Below, piece by piece: positions 7,723 to 16,388 of a stretch of 64,000 nt of DNA. Location of the stretch: contig CP128431.1 in NCBI GenBank assembly GCA_032615215.1, positions 389,922 to 453,921 on the forward strand, in the 5' to 3' direction. The number at the start of each line of letters is the position of its first letter. Within the stretch, counting starts at the first letter, position 1. The notes under the pieces were generated by a model. The model was given only the letters and a program-made list of their open reading frames with translations. It did no database searches and was not told where the DNA came from. Made by a program: the position numbers and the translations under genes. This DNA is from Microbulbifer sp. MKSA007. GTDB lineage: Bacteria > Pseudomonadota > Gammaproteobacteria > Pseudomonadales > Cellvibrionaceae.

Positions 7723-9039
7723 TCAGGTCTCTCTCATCGCATGCGCAATCTGGTCCATCATTGGTTTGACCAGATAAGACAGAACGGACCGGTCTTCTGT
7801 CTTGATGAACGCCTCAACCGGCATGCCCGGAATGAGAGATTTACCGTCCAAACGCTCCAGCTCATTCTCCGGAATAGCCAGCTCCGCCAGGTAGTAGGTA
7901 CTGCCTGTTCTGGGGTCTTCAACCAGATCAGGCGAAATGGTTTTCAGCCGTGCTTTCAGCTCTGGTGTGGTGCGCTTGTCAAAAGCAGGCAGACGGATGG
8001 TTGCTTCTTGATCCGGGCCGATCTGGTCCACATCAACCGGCTGAACCTTGGCTTCCACGATCAGCTGATCTTCTTCCGGCACGATTTTCATCACCACTTC
8101 GCCGCCCATGACGACACCGCCGATGGTGTGAACGGCCAGATCGAACACCTTGCCATTCTGCGGTGCGCGGATTTCTGTGCGCCGGAGTTCGTCCTGCGCT
8201 GCAATACGCCGTTCTTCCAGCTCGGAAATCTGAGCCCGTGTCTGCTGCAGTTGCTCCAGATTGTTGGAGCGCAGTTCCTCATCAGCCTGCAGGATCATGA
8301 CCCGCCGCTCACTGATGGCTTCCTCTGAACGGGCAATCTGAGCAATGATGCCACCGAGCTCACCTTCCAGAGAGCTGCGCTCGCGCTGGAAGGCCATCAC
8401 ACGGGACTCGGTCACCAGTTTCTTCTTGCGCAGGGATTCAAGTCCGCCCAGCTCTGCATTGACCAGATCCACTTCAGTCTGCTTGGCATCCCGCTGGCGG
8501 ATCAAACCGCCGATCTGCTTTTCAAACTGGACGATCTGGGTTTGCAGCTGTTCTCTCTTGCTCAGATGATTTTTCTGCCGCGCTTCCATCATGTTGCGCT
8601 GGGTTTCTTCAATCATCATCAGATGCGCACGATGCAGTGGGCTCTGCGCACGCTTTTTGAAGCTGATTTCATCCCGTCCCTGAATCTCAGCGGTAAGCCG
8701 CGCTTCCTGCGCATAGAGCTCATCAAGCTGGTTGGTCAGAACCGCAAGGTTGGAACGGGTGAGGGTATCATCCAGCCGCAGAACCAGATCGCCAGCCTTC
8801 ACAAAGTCACCGTTCTTGACGAGGATCTGGTTGATGATGCCGCCGTCACGGTGCTGCACGGTCTTGGTGCTGGTCTCCACCACGATGGTGGCAGGGGCAA
8901 CAACAGCGCCGGAGATCTCAGTCACGGCGGACCATGTGCCTCCGCCCAAAATCAGCAGGGCCGCGAGGTAACCACCAACCCGCAAGTGGCGGGAGATGCT
9001 GGCGCCGAGATCGTAGGATTTATCTGTGTTTCTAGCCAT
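7723..9039 (-). CDS. type I secretion membrane fusion protein, HlyD/PrtE family
   Basis: A 438-residue periplasmic adaptor. It has one N-terminal transmembrane helix (around residues 20-42), a lipoyl-like half motif (ILVKNGDFVKAGDLVLRLDD), a long alpha-helical hairpin (about residues 100-285, rich in E, R, Q and L) and the second lipoyl half plus beta-barrel (RAPQNGKVFDLAVHTIGG onward). In type I secretion it bridges the inner-membrane ABC exporter and an outer-membrane TolC-like channel. It overlaps the ABC gene by eight bases, which points to coupled expression. No TolC gene is in the window, so the outer channel must be elsewhere. Confidence 0.9.
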   Translation of the reverse strand: MARNTDKSYDLGASISRHLRVGGYLAALLILGGGTWSAVTEISGAVVAPATIVVETSTKTVQHRDGGIINQILVKNGDFVKAGDLVLRLDDTLTRSNLAVLTNQLDELYAQEARLTAEIQGRDEISFKKRAQSPLHRAHLMMIEETQRNMMEARQKNHLSKREQLQTQIVQFEKQIGGLIRQRDAKQTEVDLVNAELGGLESLRKKKLVTESRVMAFQRERSSLEGELGGIIAQIARSEEAISERRVMILQADEELRSNNLEQLQQTRAQISELEERRIAAQDELRRTEIRAPQNGKVFDLAVHTIGGVVMGGEVVMKIVPEEDQLIVEAKVQPVDVDQIGPDQEATIRLPAFDKRTTPELKARLKTISPDLVEDPRTGSTYYLAELAIPENELERLDGKSLIPGMPVEAFIKTEDRSVLSYLVKPMMDQIAHAMRET

Positions 9040-10756
9040 TTAACACGACCTCCTGCGGCTTGCGAAGCGGAGCGATCACCTGCTTCATGATCTTGTCTTT
9101 TGCACCCAGAGCGTCTGCTTCACCTTCATTCATGACGAGGATCTGGTCTACGGCAGAGGTTGCCGCCGGACGGTGCGCCACCACGATGACGATGGAACCA
9201 CGCTCACGCATGTCGTGGATCGCATTTGTCAGCGCTGCTTCGCCTTCCGCATCCAGGTTGGAGTTTGGTTCATCCAGCACGATCAGGAACGGATTGCCAT
9301 AAAGCGCACGAGCCAGTGCAATCCGCTGACGCTGACCACCAGACAGGCCATTGCCCGTTGCGCCGATGACGGTGTTGTAGCCTTCTGGCAGGCTCACGAT
9401 CAGGTCGTGAACGTTCGCCATGCGCGCAGCTTCAATCAGTTTGTCGCTGTCCTGATCCGGCTTGAACCGCTGGATGTTCTCCGCAATAGTGCCGTCAAAG
9501 AGCTGAATGTCCTGCGGCAGATAACCGATAAAATCACCCCGATCCATCGCACTCCACTGGTCCAGTTCAGCGCCATCAAAACGGATAGAGCCTTTCAACG
9601 GATTGGTGATGCCGACCATGGCTCTGGTCAGCGTGGATTTGCCGGACCCGGAATGACCGATGATGCCCAGACCATCGCCTGCTTTCAGCTCCAGAGAGAC
9701 ATTTTTGACAAACGCTTCCTTGGCAGCGATTGGACCACAGAACAGCCCTTCAATCGAAACGGATTCTTGCGGGAACGGAATGGAGACCCGCTGTTTTGGT
9801 CTCACCTGAGACACGAAGATTTCCTGAAGCCGGGCGATGCCAACTCTGGCGGCGACAAACCCGCGCCAGTTGACGATGGCCATCTCAACCGGAGCCAGCG
9901 CACGGGCGGTCATGATGGACGATGCGATCATAACACCGGCGGAGACTTCCTGCTGGATCACCAACCACGCGCCCAGACCAAGGATGCCGGACTGCAGCAT
10001 GAACCGCAGGGTCTTGATCATGGTGGTGAAGATGTTGGAACGATCAGACGCTGCCCGCTGCCGGCCAAGGAAGACATCATTGTTGTCCTCCCACCGGTCG
10101 CGCAGGTGGTCAATCATGCCCATGGCCTCAATGCTTTCCGCATTGCGCCGACAGGCTTCAATCAGTGTGGTCCGCTTGTTCGCTTCAACCGCTGTGTTTG
10201 CAGCCGGACGACGAGATGACAACTCGTTCAGCGCAATAAGAACACAGATGAGCAGCGCACCAATCAGCGCGGTGGTGCCCAGAAGCGGGTGGAACAGGAA
10301 CACGATGCCCAGATAAAGTGGCATCCAGGGCATATCGAAGATAGCAGATGGACCGGAGCCGGACAGGAACTGACGAATGGAGTCCAGATCGCTGACAGGT
10401 CTGGATCGTTCGCCTTCAGCCCCCAAAACCAGCGGAACGCGGGTGGACGCCTCAAAGGCAAGGCCGGTCAGTTGCTCATCGACATGCTGGCCAACACGCA
10501 GCAGCAGCCGGTTCCGCAGACCATCGAGAATTCCGTAGAAGATATAGAGCACTGCCACAAACAGGCTGAGAACAACAAGGGTTGGCACGGAGCTGCTGGA
10601 CAAGACGCGATCATACACCTGCAGCATGAACAAAGGGCCCGTCAACATAAGCAGGTTGATCAACATGCTGATGCCACCGATACCCCAGAATGCCCGGTAG
10701 AGTTTCCGGAATGCCTCTGAAATGTAGGATGTATGTTCTTGTGATTGCTTACCCAA
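9032..10756 (-). CDS. type I secretion ABC transporter/permease, PrtD family
   Basis: A roughly 574-residue half-transporter. An N-terminal membrane domain (residues about 20-300, including LINLLMLTGPLFMLQVYDRV) precedes an ATPase domain with Walker A GHSGSGKST, signature LSGGQRQRIALARALY and Walker B LIVLDEPNSNLD. There is no N-terminal C39 peptidase, so the cargo should carry an uncleaved C-terminal signal. The open frame reaches a TTG at 10810 without a ribosome site; TTG at 10756 has GGAGG five bases upstream (10762-10766) and is preferred, giving a family-typical length. It lies downstream of the small probable cargo gene and overlaps the HlyD gene. Confidence 0.88.
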   Translation of the reverse strand: MGKQSQEHTSYISEAFRKLYRAFWGIGGISMLINLLMLTGPLFMLQVYDRVLSSSSVPTLVVLSLFVAVLYIFYGILDGLRNRLLLRVGQHVDEQLTGLAFEASTRVPLVLGAEGERSRPVSDLDSIRQFLSGSGPSAIFDMPWMPLYLGIVFLFHPLLGTTALIGALLICVLIALNELSSRRPAANTAVEANKRTTLIEACRRNAESIEAMGMIDHLRDRWEDNNDVFLGRQRAASDRSNIFTTMIKTLRFMLQSGILGLGAWLVIQQEVSAGVMIASSIMTARALAPVEMAIVNWRGFVAARVGIARLQEIFVSQVRPKQRVSIPFPQESVSIEGLFCGPIAAKEAFVKNVSLELKAGDGLGIIGHSGSGKSTLTRAMVGITNPLKGSIRFDGAELDQWSAMDRGDFIGYLPQDIQLFDGTIAENIQRFKPDQDSDKLIEAARMANVHDLIVSLPEGYNTVIGATGNGLSGGQRQRIALARALYGNPFLIVLDEPNSNLDAEGEAALTNAIHDMRERGSIVIVVAHRPAATSAVDQILVMNEGEADALGAKDKIMKQVIAPLRKPQEVVLNG

Positions 10757-10835
10757 AATAGCCTCCAGCCCGCTGTTTCCTTGCTGGGTTGGTTCGGGCG
10801 CCACACCCAAGCTCGTGGCGCCCGAACACTACTGA

Positions 10836-11189
10836 TTACATCAGCATGTCATCAGAACCGTAGTCTGTTGCACCTTCCAGAACAGGAGCGTCTGCAGCAG
10901 CAACTTCTACAGGTTCAGATGCAGGGTTAAGGGCATCATAGATGTCCTTCGCACCTTCAGCGATATTGGTGATGACGTTGACTACAGCAGTAACAGGGTT
11001 GGATGTGGCAACCCCCACGGCTATGTCCACAACAACGTCAACAACAGTGTCAACCACAGCTTCAAAAACGCCAGCGATCTTCTTGCCGAGCTCAGGCTCG
11101 CCAAGAGCTGTAGATACGCCTTCAATAACCGCGCTTACGGCTTTGGTTACTACGTTTGCGATTGCTTTAAATGGATTCCACCAGCCCAT
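10836..11189 (-). CDS. small Val/Ala-rich protein, probable type I secretion cargo
   Basis: A 117-residue protein of no family I recognise. It starts MGWWNPFKAIANVV, continues with an amphipathic Val/Ala-rich middle in which Asp recurs every fourth residue (VVDTVVDVVVDIAV), and ends in an acidic Pro/Ala region closing with GSDDMLM. An acidic residue followed by hydrophobic residues at the extreme C-terminus is the known export signature of PrtD/AprD/LipB substrates. The gene sits directly upstream of the exporter. Start 11189 has AAGGGA upstream and is preferred to an in-frame start seven codons earlier. It has no Gly-Gly leader and no RTX nonapeptides. It could be a bacteriocin-like or surface-active peptide; function unknown. 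Confidence 0.7.
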   Translation of the reverse strand: MGWWNPFKAIANVVTKAVSAVIEGVSTALGEPELGKKIAGVFEAVVDTVVDVVVDIAVGVATSNPVTAVVNVITNIAEGAKDIYDALNPASEPVEVAAADAPVLEGATDYGSDDMLM

Positions 11190-11877
11190 GTCTTTATCCC
11201 TTTCAGACAATAGTTAGATGCGTTTCACCGGTCCCGAAGCAGGCTCCGAGAGTCAGTGAGGTTGAATTGTTGGTGTGATACCGCTGGCAGGAGGTCCTTC
11301 AGATGGCTACACTTGTGGTGATAGCTACAAAGGGTCCCAACCCAAGTCGGTTCTCTATGTCAGGAAAGTCCCTGGGCGCACCCGAACACTGCTAATGCCG
11401 CATTCAGAATGCAAGTCTACACTACGAATATACGTCATAGCCTAGCCTCCCAGCTTCGCTAAATGCTCATAACGAGCATGCCTCATAGCGACAAACGTTT
11501 TGAGTAACGTTTAGTGTCACCCAACGAACTTCAGTTACCTGAAGCATTGATCAAATCCCTATGCATAAATTGCAGATTTCTCATCATACCACTTTGAGTA
11601 CACAATACAGATACGATGCAATCTGCCAGTTACACGCCCCCATTTTGGGAGGTGACCTGATCTGAGTTCAATATTTCGCCCCAATTGAGGCGGAAATGTG
11701 GCAGGGCTTTTTATACTTTTAGATCTAGAATAAATGTTATCCAAATGTTTAGTGCAATTACAACTCTAGGTATTACTTAAATATCAAAATTTTTATACTT
11801 AGGGTATATTTGTTTTATCTTACATAAAAATTTATCGATAAAAAAGACATTACGTTTGAGTAAGTTACCATAACACT

Positions 11878-11893
11878 TGTGATGCATGTCACA
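11878..11893. promoter_or_regulatory. CRP/FNR-family-like binding site
   Basis: TGTGA-TGCATG-TCACA matches the Crp half-site arrangement TGTGA-N6-TCACA exactly. It lies about 690 bases upstream of the small secreted-protein gene in AT-rich DNA. The match is by eye; the regulator of this organism is unknown. Confidence 0.45.
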
Positions 11894-12154
11894 CTCATAT
11901 GTCTGTCAATACAAAAAATATGAGACTGGCACTCATTTTATGGTGAAAATATATCACAAAGGTGCCGTTAAGGTCATATATTTACCTTAAAAGTGACCGC
12001 ACAACGGCAAATCAGGGCGATCAAACTCGATAATAGTGTCAGGCGAGAAGCACAAATCCGTAAATCTAGAAATGAGAAAACCTGCATTTGTGCGCACTTA
12101 ATGGTTTAACCAAATTTGACGATTGAACCTCTGATTGCTTACCCTAAGTAAATA

Positions 12155-12180
12155 CCCCGACCTACTTTCGTAGATCGGGG
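12155..12180 (-). terminator. terminator of the TRAP operon
   Basis: The stem CCCCGA/TCGGGG plus CTAC/GTAG, with one internal mismatch and a TTTC loop, lies 36 bases after the dctM stop on the minus strand. A T-rich but interrupted tract follows in that direction. Confidence 0.65.
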
Positions 12181-12215
12181 CATCATTCAATCAGCACTTA
12201 GGGAAGGGGCGTCAG

Positions 12216-13529
12216 CTAGCCCCCAGGCCTGCTTCGGATGTTCTCAGGCAGCCATGTGGCAACCTCTGGGAACGCGATGAGCACGAAGACCATCAGAACC
12301 ATGATCAGGAACATCGGGAACGCAGCACGCGCGATGAAGCCCATCTGGTAATTGGTCATGCCCTGCAGCACGAACAGGTTGAAGCCGATAGGCGGCGTGA
12401 TCTGCGCCATCTCAACCACCACCACAATGAAGATACCGAACCAGATCAGGTCAATACCTGCCTGACGGATCATTGGCTCCACCACAGCCATGGTCAGCAC
12501 CACAGAAGAGATGCCATCAAGGAACATGCCGAGGATGATATAGAACACCAGCAGCACCATGAGCAGCTCAAAGCGGGACAGCTCCAGCGTTGCGATCATG
12601 TCCGCCAGCCCACGCGGCAGCCCGGTAAAGCCCATGGAAAGGGAAAGGAACGCCGCACCGGCAAGGATCAGCGCGATCATGGCGGAGGTGTAGGTTGCGC
12701 CCATCAGACTTTCCGTAAAGCTCTTCCAGTTCAGTGAGCCCTGGGAAGCCGCCAGAATGAGACTGCCGATCACACCAAAGGCCGCTGCCTCTGTCGCCGT
12801 GGCAAAGCCCAGGTACATGGAGCCTATCACCACCAGAATGAGCAGGATCACCGGCAGCAGGAAGCGGGTGTTTGCCAGCTTCTCAGAAAAGCTCATGCGT
12901 GGCTCTTCGGTCGGGTTCCACTTAGAGGACACACGAGAGGTGATCGCCACATACGCCATGAACATGCCTGCCAGCACGATACCCGGCACAATGCCTGCAA
13001 AGAACAGCTTGGAGATACTCTCGTTGATGGTCACACCGTACACGATGAGCGTCAGGGACGGCGGGATCATTAGACCCAGCGTTGCTGCACCTGCGAGCGT
13101 GCCGATGATCATCTTTTCCGGATACTCACGCTTGCGCAGTTCCGGAATGGACATCTTACCAACGGTAGTCAGCGTTGCAGCTGAAGACCCGGAGACCGCC
13201 GCAAACACGGTACAGCCCACGATGTTGGTGTGCACCAGACCGCCCGGCAGGCGCGCCATCCATGGGGCAAGGCCGCGGAACATGTCTTCCGAGAGACGCG
13301 TTCGGTAAAGGATCTCGCCCATCCAGATGAACAGAGGCAGAGCCGTCAGTGTCCATGAGGAGGAGGAGGACCAGATGGTCGTCAACATCACGTCGCCAAC
13401 AGGGCGGGTGGTGAACAGTTCCATACCGACCCATGCCACCCCCATCAACGCCAGACCGACCCAGACGCCGGTGCCAAGCAGGGTGAACATGACAAACAGG
13501 AACAGGATGATGATACTAATATTTTCCAT
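12216..13529 (-). CDS. dctM: TRAP transporter large permease subunit (DctM-like)
   Basis: A 437-residue protein with about 12 transmembrane helices, the normal size of the TRAP DctM subunit that carries out Na+-coupled solute import. Family-like stretches are TVGKMSIPELRKREYPEK, the PPSLTLIVYG loop and the C-terminal AQITPPIGFNLFVLQG. It is third in the dctP-dctQ-dctM order, five bases after dctQ. With the neighbouring oxidoreductase, enolase-type and ThDP genes it probably imports the compound that this locus degrades. The symbol denotes the subunit type, not C4-dicarboxylate specificity. Confidence 0.9.
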   Translation of the reverse strand: MENISIIILFLFVMFTLLGTGVWVGLALMGVAWVGMELFTTRPVGDVMLTTIWSSSSSWTLTALPLFIWMGEILYRTRLSEDMFRGLAPWMARLPGGLVHTNIVGCTVFAAVSGSSAATLTTVGKMSIPELRKREYPEKMIIGTLAGAATLGLMIPPSLTLIVYGVTINESISKLFFAGIVPGIVLAGMFMAYVAITSRVSSKWNPTEEPRMSFSEKLANTRFLLPVILLILVVIGSMYLGFATATEAAAFGVIGSLILAASQGSLNWKSFTESLMGATYTSAMIALILAGAAFLSLSMGFTGLPRGLADMIATLELSRFELLMVLLVFYIILGMFLDGISSVVLTMAVVEPMIRQAGIDLIWFGIFIVVVVEMAQITPPIGFNLFVLQGMTNYQMGFIARAAFPMFLIMVLMVFVLIAFPEVATWLPENIRSRPGG

Positions 13530-13534
13530 TGCTC

Positions 13535-14068
13535 TTATTCTCCCGCAACTGCTTCTTCAAGTTCCGGCGCAACACGGTGCTTGCCAGTGAAAATGAGTTG
13601 AAGCAGATGATCTGTAAGAGCAATTGCCAGGATCGCAGCGCCGATGAGCATGAAGCTCTGTGGCATCCACAGTGGTGTTCTGTCCTGACCCTGAGAAATG
13701 TCGTTAAACTTCCACGACCAGTATACAAACCGCTGAGCGTAGTACACGAAGTACCACATGGTGGCTGTGCCGATGGCAAAGCACCAGATTTCCAGCAGGC
13801 GCTGCGCGGTCTTGCCCAGCATCTGGTGTAGAATGGAAACTCGAATGTGAATGCCCTTGTTCAAGGCATTTGCGAACGCCATAAAGCTGGCCGCAGCCAT
13901 TGCATAGCCAGCATATTCTGCAGCACCGGGAAAGACTTCTCCGGTCCAGCGAGCCAGCATTTGCATAACGATGAGCCCAAGAATGGCGATCAGACAGAGC
14001 GCTGAGAGAACTCCAGCCGTCTTGTAGATCCCATCAAGGCCCAAGCGCAGTGCGCGTGTAAGCTTCAT
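13535..14068 (-). CDS. dctQ: TRAP transporter small permease subunit (DctQ-like)
   Basis: A 177-residue membrane protein with four predicted helices, as in the DctQ family that supports the large permease. Family features include the second helix with EVFPGAAEYAGYAMAAASFMAF... (read here in parts) and the loop NKGIHIRVSIL, where the His-Ile-Arg-Val motif is characteristic. A strong ribosome site (GGAGG then GGGGA) precedes the start. Transcription reaching it must pass the hairpin at 14095-14121, so it is likely made in smaller amount than the binding protein. Confidence 0.85.
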   Translation of the reverse strand: MKLTRALRLGLDGIYKTAGVLSALCLIAILGLIVMQMLARWTGEVFPGAAEYAGYAMAAASFMAFANALNKGIHIRVSILHQMLGKTAQRLLEIWCFAIGTATMWYFVYYAQRFVYWSWKFNDISQGQDRTPLWMPQSFMLIGAAILAIALTDHLLQLIFTGKHRVAPELEEAVAGE

Positions 14069-14080
14069 TGTTCTCCCCCT

Positions 14081-14121
14081 CCAGAAAAAGAAAAGCCGGA
14101 GCCGCGCACGGCGGCTCCGGC
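14081..14121 (-). terminator. intra-operon intrinsic terminator after dctP
   Basis: A perfect 11-bp G+C-rich stem (14095-14105 with 14111-14121, GCCGGAGCCGC and its complement) with a five-base loop lies just after the dctP stop. In the minus-strand direction it is followed by TTTTCTTTTT. It is a textbook terminator placed between dctP and dctQ, so it probably allows only partial read-through. Confidence 0.8.
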
Positions 14122-14132
14122 CAAAGAACGAA

Positions 14133-15113
14133 TTACTTCATTGCTTTGAATGCATCGACAACAGCTTTGCCATCGTCGCCAGCTGCTTCCAGCCACTCAG
14201 CGGTCATGGTTGCGCCGATTTCCTGAAGGTCAGCCTTCATCTGATCGCTACCTTTTTCAACCTTCATGCCGCCTTCACGCAGGCCATCAAGGGTGAAGTT
14301 TGTGTAGTCGATAGAACGCTTGAGACCATCAGCTTCTGCAGTTGCTGCACATGCCTGAATGATGCCTTTGTTCTTTTCAGAAACACCTGCCCAGACATCG
14401 GAGTTTACGAGCATGTAGTTGCGTGGCAGCCATGCATCCACTTCGTAGAAGTAGTTGAGGCTTTCCCAAACTTTACGGTCGTAACCAGTTGCGCCGGAGG
14501 AGACCATGGAGTCAGCAACACCGGTTGCGAACGCCTGAGAAATCTCAGCAGCTTCAATGGAAACTGGCAGCATGCCTGTCAGCTCAGCAAGACGCGCAGT
14601 TGCGGTGTTGTAAGAGCGGAACTTGATGCCTTCCATATCAGCAACAGAGTTGACTGCGTTTTTGAAGTACAGGCCCTGTGGTGGCCATGGCACGGAATAC
14701 AGCAGGGTCAGGTTCTGTTCGCCAAGAACCTTCTCAAGAGCTGGCTTTGCAGCAGTCCAGAGCTTGGCCGCATCATCGAAGGATGTTGCAAGGAATGGAA
14801 CAGAATCCACGCCGAACAGGGCATTTTCGTTCTGGTGACCGGAAAGCAGACGCTCACCGATTGGCACCTGACCGGTCTGAATTGCACGCTTGATGTCGCC
14901 GCCCTTGAACAGGGAGCCGCCCGGGTGAGTGGTTACTTCGATTTCACCGCCAGTACCGGACGTAATACAAGCTGCAAATTCTGCACCTGTTACAGAGTGG
15001 AAGTTGGACCCTGAGTACGCCATTGGCAGATCCCACTTCTCAGCAGAAGCGGCTGTTGCCCCCAACGCCATAGCGGAAATACTCAAGGTAACCAGTAGAC
15101 TAGACTTCTTCAT
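14133..15113 (-). CDS. dctP: TRAP transporter substrate-binding protein (DctP-like)
   Basis: A 326-residue periplasmic binding protein with a signal peptide (MKKSSLLVTLSISAMALG, cleavage after ASA). The fold landmarks are THPGGSLFKGGDIKRAIQTGQ, the long linker helix, and GIKFRSYN, whose Arg normally salt-bridges the ligand carboxylate. The ligand is therefore probably a carboxylate-containing compound. It is the first gene of the TRAP operon and is followed by a strong terminator, which fits the usual excess of binding protein over permease. The DadA-like gene begins 33 bases upstream on the same strand. Confidence 0.88.
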   Translation of the reverse strand: MKKSSLLVTLSISAMALGATAASAEKWDLPMAYSGSNFHSVTGAEFAACITSGTGGEIEVTTHPGGSLFKGGDIKRAIQTGQVPIGERLLSGHQNENALFGVDSVPFLATSFDDAAKLWTAAKPALEKVLGEQNLTLLYSVPWPPQGLYFKNAVNSVADMEGIKFRSYNTATARLAELTGMLPVSIEAAEISQAFATGVADSMVSSGATGYDRKVWESLNYFYEVDAWLPRNYMLVNSDVWAGVSEKNKGIIQACAATAEADGLKRSIDYTNFTLDGLREGGMKVEKGSDQMKADLQEIGATMTAEWLEAAGDDGKAVVDAFKAMK

Positions 15114-15146
15114 ATGTACTCTCCTCCAAGAAAATTAGTGATGCCC

Positions 15147-16388
15147 TCAGTTAAATCTCTGTGGATCGTAAGGGCTTATATCGTTATTGGGGCGTTTTCC
15201 GCTGATCAGATCAGAGACCAGCCGCCCGGTTTTTGGACCGCCCGTCAGGCCGATGTGGTGGTGTCCGAACGCTGCATACACACCGCTCTTGCCCACTTCA
15301 CCGATGAGGGGGAGACTGTCCGATGGCGCAGGGCGGAAGCCCAGCCATTCCTCTTCGCTTGACGCTTCCAGATGCGGGAAGCTCTCGCGAACCTTTTTCC
15401 GTAGCAGGGCCAGAGGTGCTTTGGAGGCACCAGCTTCCAGCCCGCCAAACTCAACAACACCAGCACAGCGCAAACCTTGTGCCATTGGCGTTGCCACGAA
15501 CTTGCCAGAGGCAACCATGATTGGCTGGTTCGGCTGTTCGCTCGGGTTCTTAAATAGGATGTGGTAACCGCGCTCAGCTTCCAGCGGCACCTTGATACCA
15601 AGCTTCTTCATCAAAGGCTTGGACCAGACGCCGGTTGCCAGAACCGCGCGATCACATTCAAAACGTCCTTTGTCGGTCATGACGGCTGAAATTGAACCGC
15701 CCGACAACTCAAAGTCCTTCACCTCAGCTTGCACAAACGTGCCGCCCATTTCGGTGAAGACTTTCACCAGATCCTGCACATAAGCGCCTGGGTCCTGAAT
15801 GAACCCGTGATCGCGCATCAAAGCCAGCAGCTTGATGTTTTTGCTCAGGATTGGTTCCATCTCATGAACTGCGTCACCTTCAATCAGTTCCGGCACAAAG
15901 CCGGCATTGCGGCGCAGTTCCCAGGTGTACGCATCTGCTTCAAATGCGGCTCTGTCGTTGTAGGCAAAGCTATAGGTGCTTTCCTGAAGCCACTTTTCAG
16001 CACTGGTTCCGTCCACCAATGCATGGTGCTGGTCTACACTGTCGCCCACAATCGGGGTCAGGCCCTGCGCAATACGGCGGGTTTCCTTATCCGTTGCGTG
16101 TGACAGATAGCGTGTCAGCCAACCCGCCAGCTTCGGCAGATAACTCCAGCGCAAAAACAGCGGAAAGTTTGGATCCAGCAGCAGCTTTGGGCCTTTGAGA
16201 ATGAGACCCGGCGCTGTGACAGGCGCCACGGAGCAGCTCGCCAGAACGCAGGCATTGCCGAAGGACGCCCCCATGCCAGGTTCGCCCTTGTCGATGAGGG
16301 TCACATCATGACCCTCACGCTTCAACCATAAAGCTGCTGAAACACCTACAATCCCTGCGCCGATGACAACGACATTATTTTTATTCAT
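15147..16388 (-). CDS. FAD-dependent amino acid oxidoreductase, DadA-like
   Basis: A 413-residue DAO-superfamily flavoprotein with the dinucleotide-binding GAGIVGVSAALWLKREG at the N-terminus and the closing GHHHIGLTGGPKTGRLVSDLI at the C-terminus. Size and order match D-amino-acid dehydrogenases such as DadA or D-hydroxyproline dehydrogenases, which oxidise an amine to an imine and pass electrons to the quinone pool. Its start overlaps the stop of the enolase-type gene (ATGA), so the two are coupled. Within this locus it would oxidise an amino or imino acid formed or imported by its neighbours. The specific substrate is unknown. Confidence 0.82.
   Translation of the reverse strand: MNKNNVVVIGAGIVGVSAALWLKREGHDVTLIDKGEPGMGASFGNACVLASCSVAPVTAPGLILKGPKLLLDPNFPLFLRWSYLPKLAGWLTRYLSHATDKETRRIAQGLTPIVGDSVDQHHALVDGTSAEKWLQESTYSFAYNDRAAFEADAYTWELRRNAGFVPELIEGDAVHEMEPILSKNIKLLALMRDHGFIQDPGAYVQDLVKVFTEMGGTFVQAEVKDFELSGGSISAVMTDKGRFECDRAVLATGVWSKPLMKKLGIKVPLEAERGYHILFKNPSEQPNQPIMVASGKFVATPMAQGLRCAGVVEFGGLEAGASKAPLALLRKKVRESFPHLEASSEEEWLGFRPAPSDSLPLIGEVGKSGVYAAFGHHHIGLTGGPKTGRLVSDLISGKRPNNDISPYDPQRFN

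Larger units (their letters stand above)
11190..12215. other. long AT-rich non-coding region
   Basis: About 1 kb between the small secreted-protein gene and the TRAP operon terminator, clearly richer in A+T from about 11400 to 12150 than the flanking genes. I find no plausible gene. It contains a CRP-like site (11878-11893), a 7-bp inverted repeat TTAAGGT/ACCTTAA (11968-11974 with 11984-11990) and, at its right end, the TRAP terminator. It is presumably the extended control region of the secretion operon. Confidence 0.6.

Noticed and set aside
9173..10219. 348-codon frame on the plus strand
   Set aside because: It lies entirely antisense to the ABC exporter, whose Walker and signature motifs are unmistakable.
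11943..11957. Second CRP-like site GTGA-N7-TCAC
   Set aside because: The spacing is one base longer than the standard arrangement, so it does not fit the consensus.
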